Below are positions 48,751-59,790 of a stretch of 64,000 nucleotides of DNA, in pieces. Position 1 is the stretch's first letter. Every line of letters begins with the position of its first letter. The notes beneath the pieces were generated by a model. The model had not been told where the DNA came from. It saw nothing but the letters and a program-made list of their open reading frames with translations, and searched no databases. The position numbers and the translations under genes are program-made. This DNA is from Odiellus spinosus (taxonomy: Eukaryota; Arthropoda; Arachnida; Opiliones; Phalangiidae). The stretch is taken from assembly GCA_963920705.1 (NCBI GenBank), contig OY987237.1:9640601-9704600 (forward strand), given 5' to 3'.

Positions 48751-50813
48751 ATGGGCTGTTGCGGTTGCGCGTTGTATGGCTCGGCTATTACAGCCGGTGT
48801 GCTTGGAATTGTAGGTATTTTTTATTTTTTTTCCTAATTTTCAGCTTCTAAATTTTAACGATTTTAGATTCAAAGCTTCCTCTATCTTTTGATGTCGATC
48901 CCGGTTGCCATTGTTCATTATTCCTATTGGAGGAGTTACGATTCTAAGGATTGGTACGCCCTCCAGGACCCCGTGAAATATCAAATCGATTTCATTGGCT
49001 TCCTAAGGATTAATACGGGTCTTAACTCTCTCCAATTTTTGTTTGTAACTTGATACACATTCCTGGTTTGTGACTCAAACGTGTCATTCCTCTGTTTTAG
49101 CTGTAAAAACCATGGTAATCGTGACCATGTTCTTCAACATTTTGTGGCTATCGTCCTCCATCGCTTTGCTTGTGTCAAATAGGAAGAAGGTACTAAATAT
49201 TTTACGTACTGTACCTCGTAAAATAGCTAACTTTGGTTGTCAGTGAGTTAGGAACAGTAACGACGACGGGACGAAAGTGTACCACCATATACACATGTTA
49301 CAGGCCTATGTGTAGACCAAAATATGAAATTCCTAAAAAAGCATTTAAACTTCAACTTTAAAAAGTTTTCAAAAAACAACAACTGATTACTATATGTAAT
49401 GTCATGTAAAAAGCTAAGCCTAAGTCACGCGTATAATTTTGGCTTTGTTAGAAACCCAACGCCAACGGGGTATTCCAATGGGCAGTGATAACATCCATTA
49501 TGACGGCTTGCGAGATGATTTTCTCATTTTACCTCATAAGTATTGGCTCGGTACGATAATCGTCAGAATTTTATATTTTAGTTTTTTTGCTTTGCATTGA
49601 CAGCCATATCTCAATTTATATTGTAGGATCATGTAGATTCTGGTTATCCAGTATTTTACCGAAGTTTTTTCTTTCTCGATTTGGCTTCAATTAGTCGTGG
49701 ATATGGAGTATTATTCGGATGGTGCTTCAACGTAAGACTGTCCCAATAATTACGCAGCATATGCCTAATTAATCTTTTAATATTTTTTTTTTTAGATACC
49801 ATTGACCGTTTTTGTCTACAAACGCTATCGAGAAATTCGTAAAATGAAATTGGTACTTATCAAATTTACTTTAAACAGCACCAAAATCGTTGTTTTATAG
49901 CTAAGGGTGCTAATCTACCTTTCATCGTAAAAATTATAAGTATTTTGACGCAACCTAAGGCATAAACCAGTGTGGAATACAATATGGCTTCGCCAAAGCT
50001 TAGTTAACGCGTCACCAATTGCGTAGACAATGGGTCACCAAGACTTAGTCAATGGGCCACCAAGGCTTAGTTAATGGGCCACCAAGGCTTAGTCAATGGG
50101 TGACCAAGGTTTAGTTAATGGGTCACCAAGGCTTAGCCAATGTGCCACCAAGGCTTAATTTGACACCAAGACTTGGTAATTAATTTTTTATCAAATGTTA
50201 ATTAATTCGTCACCATTACTTAATTAATGGCATTGCCAAGGTTCTCAGAAATATTTCAGACGAGCTATAACGAGTCTATAACTTATCAATGCTTAGATTA
50301 TCCAATTGAGATAAATTATTTTCGAATAAGCCTCGAGGTGCGTTAAAATATATAAAGAATCTATCCCACAAAAGGGGTCATTTCCATACTGAGAAGAAAG
50401 ATTTCCTTTCATTGTAATAATTCAAAGTATTTCGACGTAAACTTGACAAACGTTTTGGTGGTGATATTTTAGAGGAAGGCCTTTGTTTTTAATAACAAGC
50501 CCGCGTAACGCGTCTTTCTCAGGAAAGGCAAACCTCGGACACCGTACCACTTAACCCGCAGCCCGAGGGACCAGTATACCCGAACCCACAGAGGCCTTAC
50601 GCCATGGTGCCTCTAGAATATTTGACTCAACAACAGCCCCCTCAATGGGCCACCGGACCTTACAACCCTCAATACGTACCGGCTCCTTATCCGGCCTTCC
50701 AGCCGCAACCACAAGTCTATCCCAATGCTCCGCACGACATTGGAATCGGTGGAAACCAGTCTCAAGACAGTAGCGATTGTCACGAGATTCCCCTGGTTAA
50801 AGCCCAGGCCTAA
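48751..50813 (+). CDS. Four-transmembrane protein P3 with Pro/Gln-rich tail
   Basis: Exons: 48751-48810, 48868-49018, 49101-49189, 49452-49550, 49627-49731, 49796-49852, 50523-50813, joined to 283 residues. All splice sites are GT/AG with phases 0,1,0,0,0,0. The N-terminus MGCCGCALYG is Cys-rich and begins Met-Gly-Cys, so lipidation is possible. TM1: AITAGVLGI-IQSFLYLLMSIP; TM2: MVIVTMFFNILWLSSSIALL; TM3: WAVITSIMTACEMIFSFYLI; TM4: GYGVLFGWCFN-IPLTVFVY, then basic KRYREIRKMK. The tail of about 96 residues is rich in Pro, Gln and Tyr (TGPYNPQYVPAPYPAF), like adaptor-binding or low-complexity tails. It is closest to P4 in the first exon and the TM4 region. Intron 6 contains a 22-bp minisatellite. 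The family is unrecognised; the Cys-rich start loosely recalls LAPTM-type proteins, with no further support. Confidence 0.85.
49990..50180 (+). repeat. 22-bp minisatellite in P3 intron 6
   Basis: The unit GGGCCACCAAGGCTTAGTTA plus AT occurs about eight times with variants (GGGTCACCAAG, GTGCCACCAAG). It lies just before the tail exon. Confidence 0.9.
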
Positions 50814-51781
50814 AAATCATGTTCCTTTATATACTGTATACAGTCTTACAAATACGTAAAATACACTAGATATTCATGAGTCTTTCGAGACAACGCCAAT
50901 ACTTCATTGAATGGCACAAAAAAATACTCTGAAACATTTTTCGACGTAACTATAAAATAGTTTTTAGTTTTTATTAGCTATAAGTGTAGCTTTAAACGTT
51001 TAGTTTAGATATTTGTATGTTTCTTACGAAAAATGTAAGAATTAAAATTTTTGTCTTCGAAACCAAAATATTTTTGTCGTTAATGCATTCTAATTCCACG
51101 CCAAAGCGGTCAAGGTAATTCTTTTATAATATACATTTATCTACGTATACATTAACGTACTTTAAAATTTAATTTTCCCTGTGCTTTTGTTTAAAGGCAA
51201 AAACGCTTAATTCGATGGGGAGGGTTCCTCACCGACATGACTTATTGCGTCTCAACTTTTTAGTTAAGAAATTCTTGCTTTGGAAGTTAAAGGCCCCTCA
51301 TGAGGGGACGCAGTTCTTTTTTTCGTGTAAGCTACTAAACTTGTTCAGCGCATCAGGGGGTATTTCTTAGGGTTTCTTCAAACCCAAGAGCGAGAATACA
51401 TTTCATTCTTCGCGATTGATACCTTGTGTAAAGACTAAACCATTTTAAATCTTTATTAAAAAGAACATATTTTGAATATCATTAAACGTAATATTATCAT
51501 AATTACACGCGTCCAATGCGCGTTGTTCTTATTTGGTTTTAATTGACCTTCGACTACTACAGGAAAATACCTTCATTAAATATTAGCCAAATTGTTATTC
51601 GCTGTAGAAAATAATCTGTATATAGCTACGGACTGTAATTAATGTTAAACTCAAGGTTGCTAGCAGTCATTATAGCTATGCAATATATATTAATTAAATT
51701 GTAAAGTTTTCTCATTCTCTCGCGTAGTTTAACTTTCGAGGCTTCTATCAGTTTCAGTTTGATATTAAATCTATAGTAAAA
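50814..51781. promoter_or_regulatory. P3-P4 intergenic region; possible P4 initiator
   Basis: I see no gene here. Near the right end two TCAGTT motifs (51748-51753 and 51754-51759) lie 23-34 nt before the P4 start codon. TCAGT is the arthropod-type initiator consensus, so transcription of P4 may begin here with a very short leader. No TATA box is apparent. This reading is inference. Confidence 0.35.
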
Positions 51782-53408
51782 ATGGGGTTCTGTGGATGTT
51801 CGTTGTATTATTCGACCATAACCGCGGGAGTACTTGGCATTGTAAGTACCGATTTGTTTCTTTTAAGTCTGATGCTCTAACGTTTTTGCAAGCGATCGTC
51901 GAAGTTACAACTCTTAGAAAAACTCTGTTGCAAAATAAAACTGTTTAGTTTGGATTAGAAGTCTTTACATTCTCGAACTTTTTTTGTGGTTGGAGATGGA
52001 TTCATTTAAGTAACGTCAAGAAAGCTTTGAAATAATACCTATAAACTTTGGGATACATGCAACATTAGTCTCTGGCACCATCCTCAAATAATTTTGTACT
52101 CCCAATTTGTTCTCTTTTTTTTTCACGGCCACACCTTTAAAAAAAAACGCTTCTGCAAAATCTGTACATCAATTACGCAATTACATACTCATTACAACCT
52201 TTGATAATGCTAAATACATAGTCATTGGTTCTTGGGTACTTCAATTGGTTCTTGGGTACTTCAATTGGTTCTTGGGTACTTCAATCGATTCTTGGATACT
52301 TCAATTTGTTCTTGGGTACTTCAATTAGTTTTTGGGTACTTCATTTGGTTCTTGAGTACTTTAGGTGGTTCTTTGCTACTTCAGGTGGTTCTTGGCTACT
52401 TCAATTGGCTCTTGGGTACTTCAATTAGTTCTTGGGTACTTCAATTGGTTCTGGGAAATGTCTAGCCAAGTGTAACAGTTAGCTAACGTAGGATGTTTTG
52501 ATTTTTTTATAGACCCAAAGTATTATATATTTATGCCTTTGCGTAGCAGTATGCATTGATCATTTCTCTCCGTTTTCATCAATTTATAACGGTGATTTAA
52601 AAACCAATCATTTTTACGAGACATCAAACTTGCATAGGATTCACACGGGTAAACATTTTTGATGGAAAAATTAACATTATGTTATGTTAATTTAATAATG
52701 TTTTAAATTTAATATATATATATAGCTATTAAGGTCATGATCGTCCCAACGATACTTCTCAATATCGCGTGGTTTATATCGTCCATATTGTTACTGTCTG
52801 GCAATGGAAAATCTGTAAGTTTACACAGATTGGTTAAAATTATTGTAAAAATGTTTTTAAGTAGATTCTATTCTATTCGGGCCTTGTCAAAAGTTGATCT
52901 CATTTTGACAAGGAGCTAATCAAGTTAGACTGCGTATTTACATTAACTTAAGCCTCGCTCTAATTCTAATTTCGTTACTAGAAAAGCAATCCTTCTAGAA
53001 TATTACAATGGGTTATTGTCACGGCTTTGATGACTACGTATGAGATGTTATGTACATTTCATTTTCTCATTATAGCTATTGTAAGTGTTAGTGATCATCT
53101 AAAAAAATTAACATTTTAATCTCCTGAATAATTTTAGGACAGTTTTGATTCCGTCGAGTACAAAGAATATTTTTTCCTCGACCTTGCGACAATTAGCAAA
53201 GGTTTTGGCATCTTTTTTGGATGGAGTTTTAACGTAATGAATTTAAAAACTAATTTAATCTTCTGTTTTCAAAATCGAAATAAAAAAAAATTGTACATTT
53301 TTAGATACCATTGGCCGTATATGCTTATAGACAATACAAAGTAATCATGAAATCAGGAAATAAGAAGGTATGATTCACTTTAATATTCGCATCCACACTA
53401 GAAATTGG

Positions 53409-53442
<34 letters not shown>

Positions 53443-53718
53443 AATTTGATTGGAACATTCAAAAATAGGTTGAAAACTATTTTTAAAGTTTCCTAGGGTA
53501 ATCGTAGTTTTCTTATTGTAGAGTTATTTAGATTTTCACTCTATTTATAGAACATAGAAACCGCGATGGAACTTTCCAGAGTGCAGCCCGAGACTCAAAC
53601 GTTCGAAACTCAACGTCTGTATCCTAGAACTTTCCCAAACGAACCAACTTCACCAGAGGTTAATATACCCCATCAATGGTCACAATCTGCTCCAATTAAT
53701 AATAACTATAATCTTTAA
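51782..53718 (+). CDS. Four-transmembrane protein P4 with short tail
   Basis: Exons: 51782-51841, 52513-52648, 52726-52814, 52982-53080, 53138-53233, 53305-53367, 53551-53718, joined to 236 residues, the shortest of the five. The start MGFCGCSLYYSTITAGVLGI is nearly the P3 sequence. TM1 continues as TQSIIYLCLCVAVCI; TM2: VPTILLNIAWFISSILLLSG; TM3: WVIVTALMTTYEMLCTFHFL; TM4: GFGIFFGWSFN-IPLAVYAYR. The FFLDLA(T/S)ISKG stretch before TM4 is shared with P3. Exons 1, 3 and 4 have exactly the P3 lengths (60, 89, 99 nt). The tail has 55 residues with Gln, Glu and Pro and ends NNNYNL. Intron 1 contains a 20-bp minisatellite, and intron 6 a run of 31 A. P3 and P4 look like the most recent duplicates. 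Confidence 0.85.
52225..52460 (+). repeat. 20-bp minisatellite in P4 intron 1
   Basis: The unit CTTCAATTGGTTCTTGGGTA is repeated about twelve times, nearly exact at the left and more varied to the right. As 20 is not a multiple of three, it opens all three forward frames, giving overlapping spurious reading frames. Confidence 0.92.
53409..53439 (+). repeat. Run of 31 A in P4 intron 6
   Basis: A pure A tract. It could be the tail of a lost retro-insert, but no body is visible upstream. Confidence 0.9.
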
Positions 53719-54620
53719 GTTGATTATCCTGGTCTTATGTTCTAAACGTTAGAACATGACGTTCGAAATTGCAAAGGTCTTATTAGTTCTATATGTTAGC
53801 TCACTTTATTCGATAATGTGCGGGCCCTAATCTTTAGAACATTTTTCATCAAATGTGAACGTCTTTAATCTTTGGATATTTTTCTCCAAATGTGACTCTA
53901 CTTTCTTCAGTTACATCTGAGAAAATTTCATTCGAAAATGTGAATGTTTTCATCGTTATAAACTCTATAACATGATGTTTTAAAATGTGATTATCTTTCA
54001 GCTCAGTGTTATATAAATTATGGTATTGACTATATCCAAGTCTTGTTTATCTTTCGATATTTACAACGACTAAGTAACGAACTGGATGTAATTTCATCTA
54101 CTTTCAATTTACAAAATCTCGCAAAAGGTAGTTTTCGATATTTGACTATCATTGAAGGGTTTTGAAGATAAGTTGTTATTTTTACCCTTTTTATTGAACC
54201 AGTTTTTGTAATTCTTGCAGAGTAAAACGTAGAAAGAATTTTATATTTTGAAAATAATTAAATCCACGTCGATAAAATTCATTGATGCATTATTAGTCAT
54301 TAGAATAATTAAAATTAAAATTTATGATGGTAATAACCGGGTGTTATCTGGAACAATACATTTAATAGTTTACCTCTATACATTTAAGCTAGCAATCTAA
54401 TCTGTTAATGCCAGTAAGCATCTTATCTTTCGATTGCATTTTTACCCCAAGTACCTACGGAGCGCTTGGCGGATCCAAAGCTCAATTGGTAGCCTTCATT
54501 TTAATATAAAAATCTGTGAATCCATTGTTTTTCGCAACTATGGAGACGTACCCGTTCTCGACTACATAAAATATATATTTAGAATTACTTTAAATTTAAT
54601 AGTTTACAATTTAAAACAAA
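53719..54620. other. Intergenic region between P4 and P5
   Basis: AT-rich sequence with a loosely repeated block containing TTTAGAACATTTTTC(A/T)(T/C)CAAATGTGA (53835-53900). There is no gene, and no clear poly(A) signal or TATA box. Confidence 0.6.
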
Positions 54621-57600
54621 ATGGGCGGTTCTTCACGGACTGTCCAGGGCGTCATTGCCGGTATTTTAGGAACAGTAAGTAGTTTTCATTTTACTAACGT
54701 CTTTGTTCAAACAACTAAAGTATTTTTAGTTTCAAATTTACTTGTTTATATCCCTCGGCTAAAGGTTTCTAGATGCTAAAAAATGAAACATTTTGATTTT
54801 ATAGACTTGAAACTATTCGAATTCAATTGTCCATTTTTGCGTTATGCCTATGGCCATCCCCAGATTAATGTTTAACTCATTTTAAATGGGTTTCCATAAA
54901 TTAATGTTATTTTAATATGAAAGATACTTTTGTATTGCTAATTTCGTCGTTTAAGCCAAACTAGTTTAACCATTTTGTTATTTACGTTTTAAACAGCTTC
55001 AAAGTCTGGCTTTTTTTGCCATGAACATCATACCGTGTTTGTATTACTTCGAAGCAATCGATAATGCAGATTCTTTGGGGGAATTTTTCACCGTTCGTTT
55101 TATAAACGGTTTTAAAGTTGGTAAGGATATTTTTGGTTATTGACTTGATAATGTTGAGTAGACGTTCGCGCAGATGTAGTAATAATCATAAAAACGTGCC
55201 AATATAATTACAAAATCAATATTTTCTGATTTCATAGGTTTAAGAGCAATGCTAGCGTCACAGACTGTCGTGAATGTCATCTGGTTATTATCGTCCGTCA
55301 TTCTAATCATCGGCAACTATACTAAAGTAATTGTTGCTAAGGGTGTCAAGAATTACTCCGCATTGCTTTAGTTCAAGATCAAACTTTTATTTATTTAAGA
55401 TTACTTTTAAAATAACCGATAGATTAATAGGTTTGAGAATATTATACAATATCGGAATGTTTGGCTATTGGAATAAATAGTAAAAGGTTATACAAATATT
55501 AATTTTAAAAGGCTAATGAAAGTAATTCTAGATGGTTTTAATATGTTTATTGAAATTAATTTAAAAAGGGCATGTATATTTATTGTGAAAGGTCATGGAT
55601 GTTATTTGTGAAAGGTCAGAGATATTATTTATGAAAGGTCAGGGATATTTTCAGAATTCAAAAACTTATGAACGAAAAAAAAATGATTTGATTTTAGGTA
55701 GCTTGTGCGGTTCGCCAGTGGGTAATCGTAACTACCATCGTCATTGTCACTAGTTTAATTTGTTGTTGCTATTACCTGGCGCAATCGATTCCCGCAATTG
55801 TAAGTATTAGAGTTTTGGCGGCAAAATTTAAGATTATAGCTAATATATTTATATCCTAAACAGTATAACGACGATAATCATCCTACGAATAGTTCCGAAA
55901 TCGGGACTACAGCTTCATTTTACGCGCCACAGGTAATTTGCATAATTGTTTTGGAAGTCGAAATTGTTGATCCTATATTATTCTTTAGACCGCTACTGAG
56001 ATTTCGTGGAAGGATAATTCAAAAGAATTCTCGTACCTTTTACTAGCCCTATCCAATGGAACCATAGTCTTCTGGATTTTAAACGTAAGCTTAGTTTTTG
56101 TACAATTGTTTCAATATTTAATAAATACTGGTGGCGTTAAAGACATTGTTTTTAATCCTTTATGGGTGCATTTCAATTTAATATTACAAATTTTAAAGGA
56201 AATCTCTAGATTTCTTCTGGGGTTTCTTGGAGACATGACTCTCTTGTTTCTTCAAGACATCTCTTGTTCTTATTGTCACTTATAATTAAACATATTATGG
56301 GGAAAACTTATCGCTAAAGTAATTGCAAGTCACCTCTTGGTCGTTTAACACCTAATTCACTCTATAAAACTGATCTTTTGCTATGTTTACTCGTTATAAT
56401 TTGTTGCACTTACTATATAACAGCCAAAATGACGATGTTTTTAAAAAACTTTCATATTCATATGCAAATTGAGTTGAATTTTAAAGTGTATACGTATAAT
56501 TTCAGGTAGTTCTTGCTGCGTTAGTACACAGCAGAGCTCGAGAAATTGCGCTGCAAGCCAAAGTTGTAGGTATCTTATAAATCATTATTTAAAATGTCCC
56601 GTTTTCCTCCTTGAATTCGAAACATTATTCGAAAATTAATTTATCAATTCAGAAACCTGGGTTCGGTATGACGGCTTTCGGTAACAACCAATCACCCACG
56701 AAGGTTCCGGATTCGCCAACGGACGACGGCGAACAACCATTTAAAAATGACGAAGAGAGAAAAGCCTATTTAAAAAAATTACAAAAACCACACTTGGATC
56801 CCGTACCTTATAGACGTACTGAACCTCCAGTTGCGGAAAACAGCCCAATACTTCCAAATAGATTCAATCAGTTTGACCGCGACGAAGAAGACGTACGTCC
56901 GGTTCCCTTGCCGCATTTGGGACGAAGTCCTTACAGTGAACGCCAAGATACGCAGTACCACGACGCGTTTGGTTCACCACCGAATTTGGACGATTCTGGT
57001 GCTAGTGATTCAAACTTTGTTTTTAAAAGAAAGAGTCTCTATACGTACGAAAACAATCCTGCAGGTATGGAAATTTTTGGATCACTAACTCCTGTGAACC
57101 GAGATAATTAAACCCAGTGTCTGGAAATATTCGAAAGTCTTCTAGAATTTTCCTGACGAATTGAAATAATATGAAATTATTAGTTTTGTATAACATGACT
57201 GGTTTAACCCTTGATTCTTCTTTGTGGTTCATTTTTTTTAAAGAATTATTCCATATTTTAATTATGTGTATACAGAAATCGCAAACAGAATGTCGAAGCT
57301 GGACCCAGTTAATGGTATTCGACGATATGATCAAGCGAGGCCGATGACTAACGTAGAACGTATCGAATCCTTACGTCATGAGGAATCAGCGAGGCCAGAG
57401 CGTCATGATTCGTCGCGGCGTCCGGAACAAGCTAGATTGGAACGCCACGATTCATCACGACTTAAGGAAGCTTTTCCACCATCATCCCGTGTTGAACGCA
57501 ACGAGTCCATGAATCGTGCGTCTAGACTAAATCCTCTAATTTATCATCCCACAGCGTTTGAGCCATTGGTAAGGTGGTGTAAATAATATAACCCACTAGA

Positions 57601-58880
57601 TAATTCAACACCGAGTTGGCTTCACGCGCAAAGCCGGACTCCGTCTGTCTATAAGAAAATAAATCACGGCGATTTATATTTAGTTTAGCGTTGAAAACGC
57701 TGCCAACTTGAGGTGGAATTTAATAGGATGCTGTTCAAAGTTCTCTTCGGTTCTGAACAATGAAATGCTTATATTTTTCTAGGGTAGACATTCCATCTCA
57801 CAGCCTGTTCACCCTCCGCTAGTTAGAGGGACCGGAGCAGGCAGAGAGTACAGCGGTAATTTGTCCGGTGATGAACAAATTCGAGAATCACAGAGACGTT
57901 TAAAACCAACACCCGAGAGACGGGGTTACCATTCTGACCTTGAATCGGACAGCAGATCTTCCTCTCCTAGAAACGTCCCCAATGGACATCGAGACAGGAT
58001 GGCACGATACGATAACCCCACCTTTGAACCCAGGGATGATGAAAGTCTCAACCAAAAAGGTATTCCGAGATACCAAGAGTACCCGGGCAATCCCAGACAA
58101 AGTTACGGTCTTCAAGATTCGTTCACTAATAGACGTCCCGAATATGACAATCGGGGATACGATAATTACAGAGAAGAAGGATACGATGGTCAAGGTAAAG
58201 CAAACATCTATTATCAATTAGGGTTAGATAATAACAAAGCTTAACTGAAATAAAGACCTAGGCCTACTTACTGAATTATCGAATATACAGGGTGGAAAAT
58301 CTAGTCCATATAAGTTTCTCTATCTGCGAGTGCAAAGTGAGGATATAGATTTGTGGCTTTTAAGCGGAAGTACAGAGATAATTAAGATTAGCCTATGTTG
58401 GGATGTGTGCTACTGAAATTTTATAATGTCACAATATTATAATATTTCATTATTATTGTAACATTGTAGTAAAACTTTTCATATTCTAAGAATTATTTAA
58501 GAATTTTTAAATGCCCTTTTAGTTAATTACTTTTGTTTAGACATACATATACTGTTGAGAAAAAACACCACGTCCATTTTTTCATCTTCTAGTGAATGGG
58601 GGAATTGAACCTACCCATAGTACTAAAAACTCTATCATCTCCTCAAAGAACAAAAAATTAAGGTTTACATTTAACTGTGTTTGTCAAACTTACTTGTACA
58701 CTTAAATCTAAATTTGTACGAGAAAGATTGTATTATCATTTTCAGAACCTTGGTCTTTTTTGTAGGGATGATGGGTTTTTCACTTCTCCCGATGTATTTG
58801 AACCGCCTATTATTCGTTTACAGGCTTATAATAATAAAAATTTCATTCTAGGTTACAACAGAGGGCCAAGGCGATACTAA
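54621..58880 (+). CDS. Four-transmembrane protein P5 with very long charged tail
   Basis: Exons: 54621-54674, 54997-55120, 55238-55326, 55698-55799, 55864-55932, 55989-56084, 56506-56562, 56653-57064, 57276-57568, 57783-58194, 58852-58880, joined to about 578 residues. TM1: VIAGILGT-LQSLAFFAMNII; TM2: TVVNVIWLLSSVILIIGNYT; TM3: WVIVTTIVIVTSLICCCYYL; TM4: LLLALSNGTIVFWILN-VVLAALV. The second outer loop is split over two exons and has an N-S-S glycosylation site. After SRAREIALQAK the tail runs for about 380 residues: charged, probably disordered, with ERxxS-type repeats (RPERHDSSRR, LERHDSSRLK, VERIES, VERNES), a PNRF motif shared with P1, and a terminal GYNRGPRRY. The exon 7 donor (GTTGTA) is weak. 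Reading through exon 8 or exon 10 gives alternative stops at 57111 and 58244. The function is unknown. Confidence 0.8.
58249..58254 (+). terminator. Intronic poly(A) signal, possible alternative P5 end
   Basis: AATAAA lies 4 nt after a stop (58242-58244) reached if the exon 10 donor at 58195 is not used. It would give an isoform ending LGLDNNKA in place of GYNRGPRRY. Confidence 0.35.
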
Positions 58881-59394
58881 ATTTCTGTAAAATTGCATCC
58901 AATCCTTTAATCTGACCCAGTAATGAAAAACTCGGTAACTCTAATATTTTTTTTTACTAAGACTAACATCGGATGTAACTCTCTATCAGTCTATTACGTA
59001 TTATCTACATTAATATATTAATATCTATATATAACTATACCAAAAATTAGAACGAATGTTCACGTGATCCCGTTTTGTATATAGGATCGAATTCCGCGAG
59101 AAAAAAGACTAATTAAATGTTCTTATATTAATGTTTTAATCACTCATTTTATTTTTTGCTTTTTTTTAGGGCAAAAATAATTAGCGACGAGATAGCGATA
59201 TATGTAACGTAAATACAATTCGCCTTGACACAGATTATAACCCCGCAGTATTGAGTTTCTAAAACCGGGCTAAATAAATACAAGTATTTGTATGGTGAGC
59301 TTTTGCTAAATTAAGTCCGTTTCAATGTTCTTATAGACATGATTTTCCGATCGCCGCTAACCATTTTCTCTCACTAACATTGCTTTTATTATCC

Positions 59395-59790
59395 TAAACC
59401 AGCTTTTCGTTCTACTAAATCGATTTGAAGCCCCCTAAACCGATTTCAGTATCTCTGAATCAATTTATTGTGCCCTTAAACCGGTTTGCCTTCCCCTAAA
59501 TCCATTTACCCCTCCATAAACCGGTTTTTCATTCTGTTAAACCAGTTTGCGTTCTCCCAAATCGATTTACTGTCCCTCAACCGGTTTCCCATTACCGTAA
59601 ATAGTTTTTAATTGCCGTAAACTTTTTTTTTACGTTCCCCTAAACCGGTTTTCCGTCTTTTAAATTAGTCTTCCCTTACTGTAAACCATTTTTCCGTTCA
59701 CTTAAACTGCTTTTCTTTCTCTAAACCGATTTCACGTTTTACCAAAATCGAATTTATTAACCCTAAACCGGTTTTGAGTTCAATGAGACG
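59395..59790 (+). repeat. Degenerate ~22-24-bp repeat, (T)AAACCGGTTT core
   Basis: About sixteen units of CCCTAAACCGGTTTTCCGTT type follow each other with heavy divergence (AAATCGATTT, AAACCAGTTT, AAACCATTTT). The centre of each unit is a short palindrome, so the array is a series of AAACCGGTTT-like palindromes at regular spacing. Confidence 0.85.

Noticed and set aside
47781-52460. Candidate CRISPR arrays
   Set aside because: The 20-, 22- and 23-bp units are contiguous, without unique spacers, and lie in a eukaryotic intron-bearing locus. They are minisatellites.
52107-52465. Three overlapping frames with repeated LVLGYFNWFLG-like peptides
   Set aside because: All come from a 20-bp minisatellite, which opens all three frames, inside P4 intron 1.
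56779-58217. Minus- and plus-strand frames overlapping the P5 tail exons
   Set aside because: They are alternative-frame shadows of exons whose frame is fixed by splice phases and repeated tail motifs.
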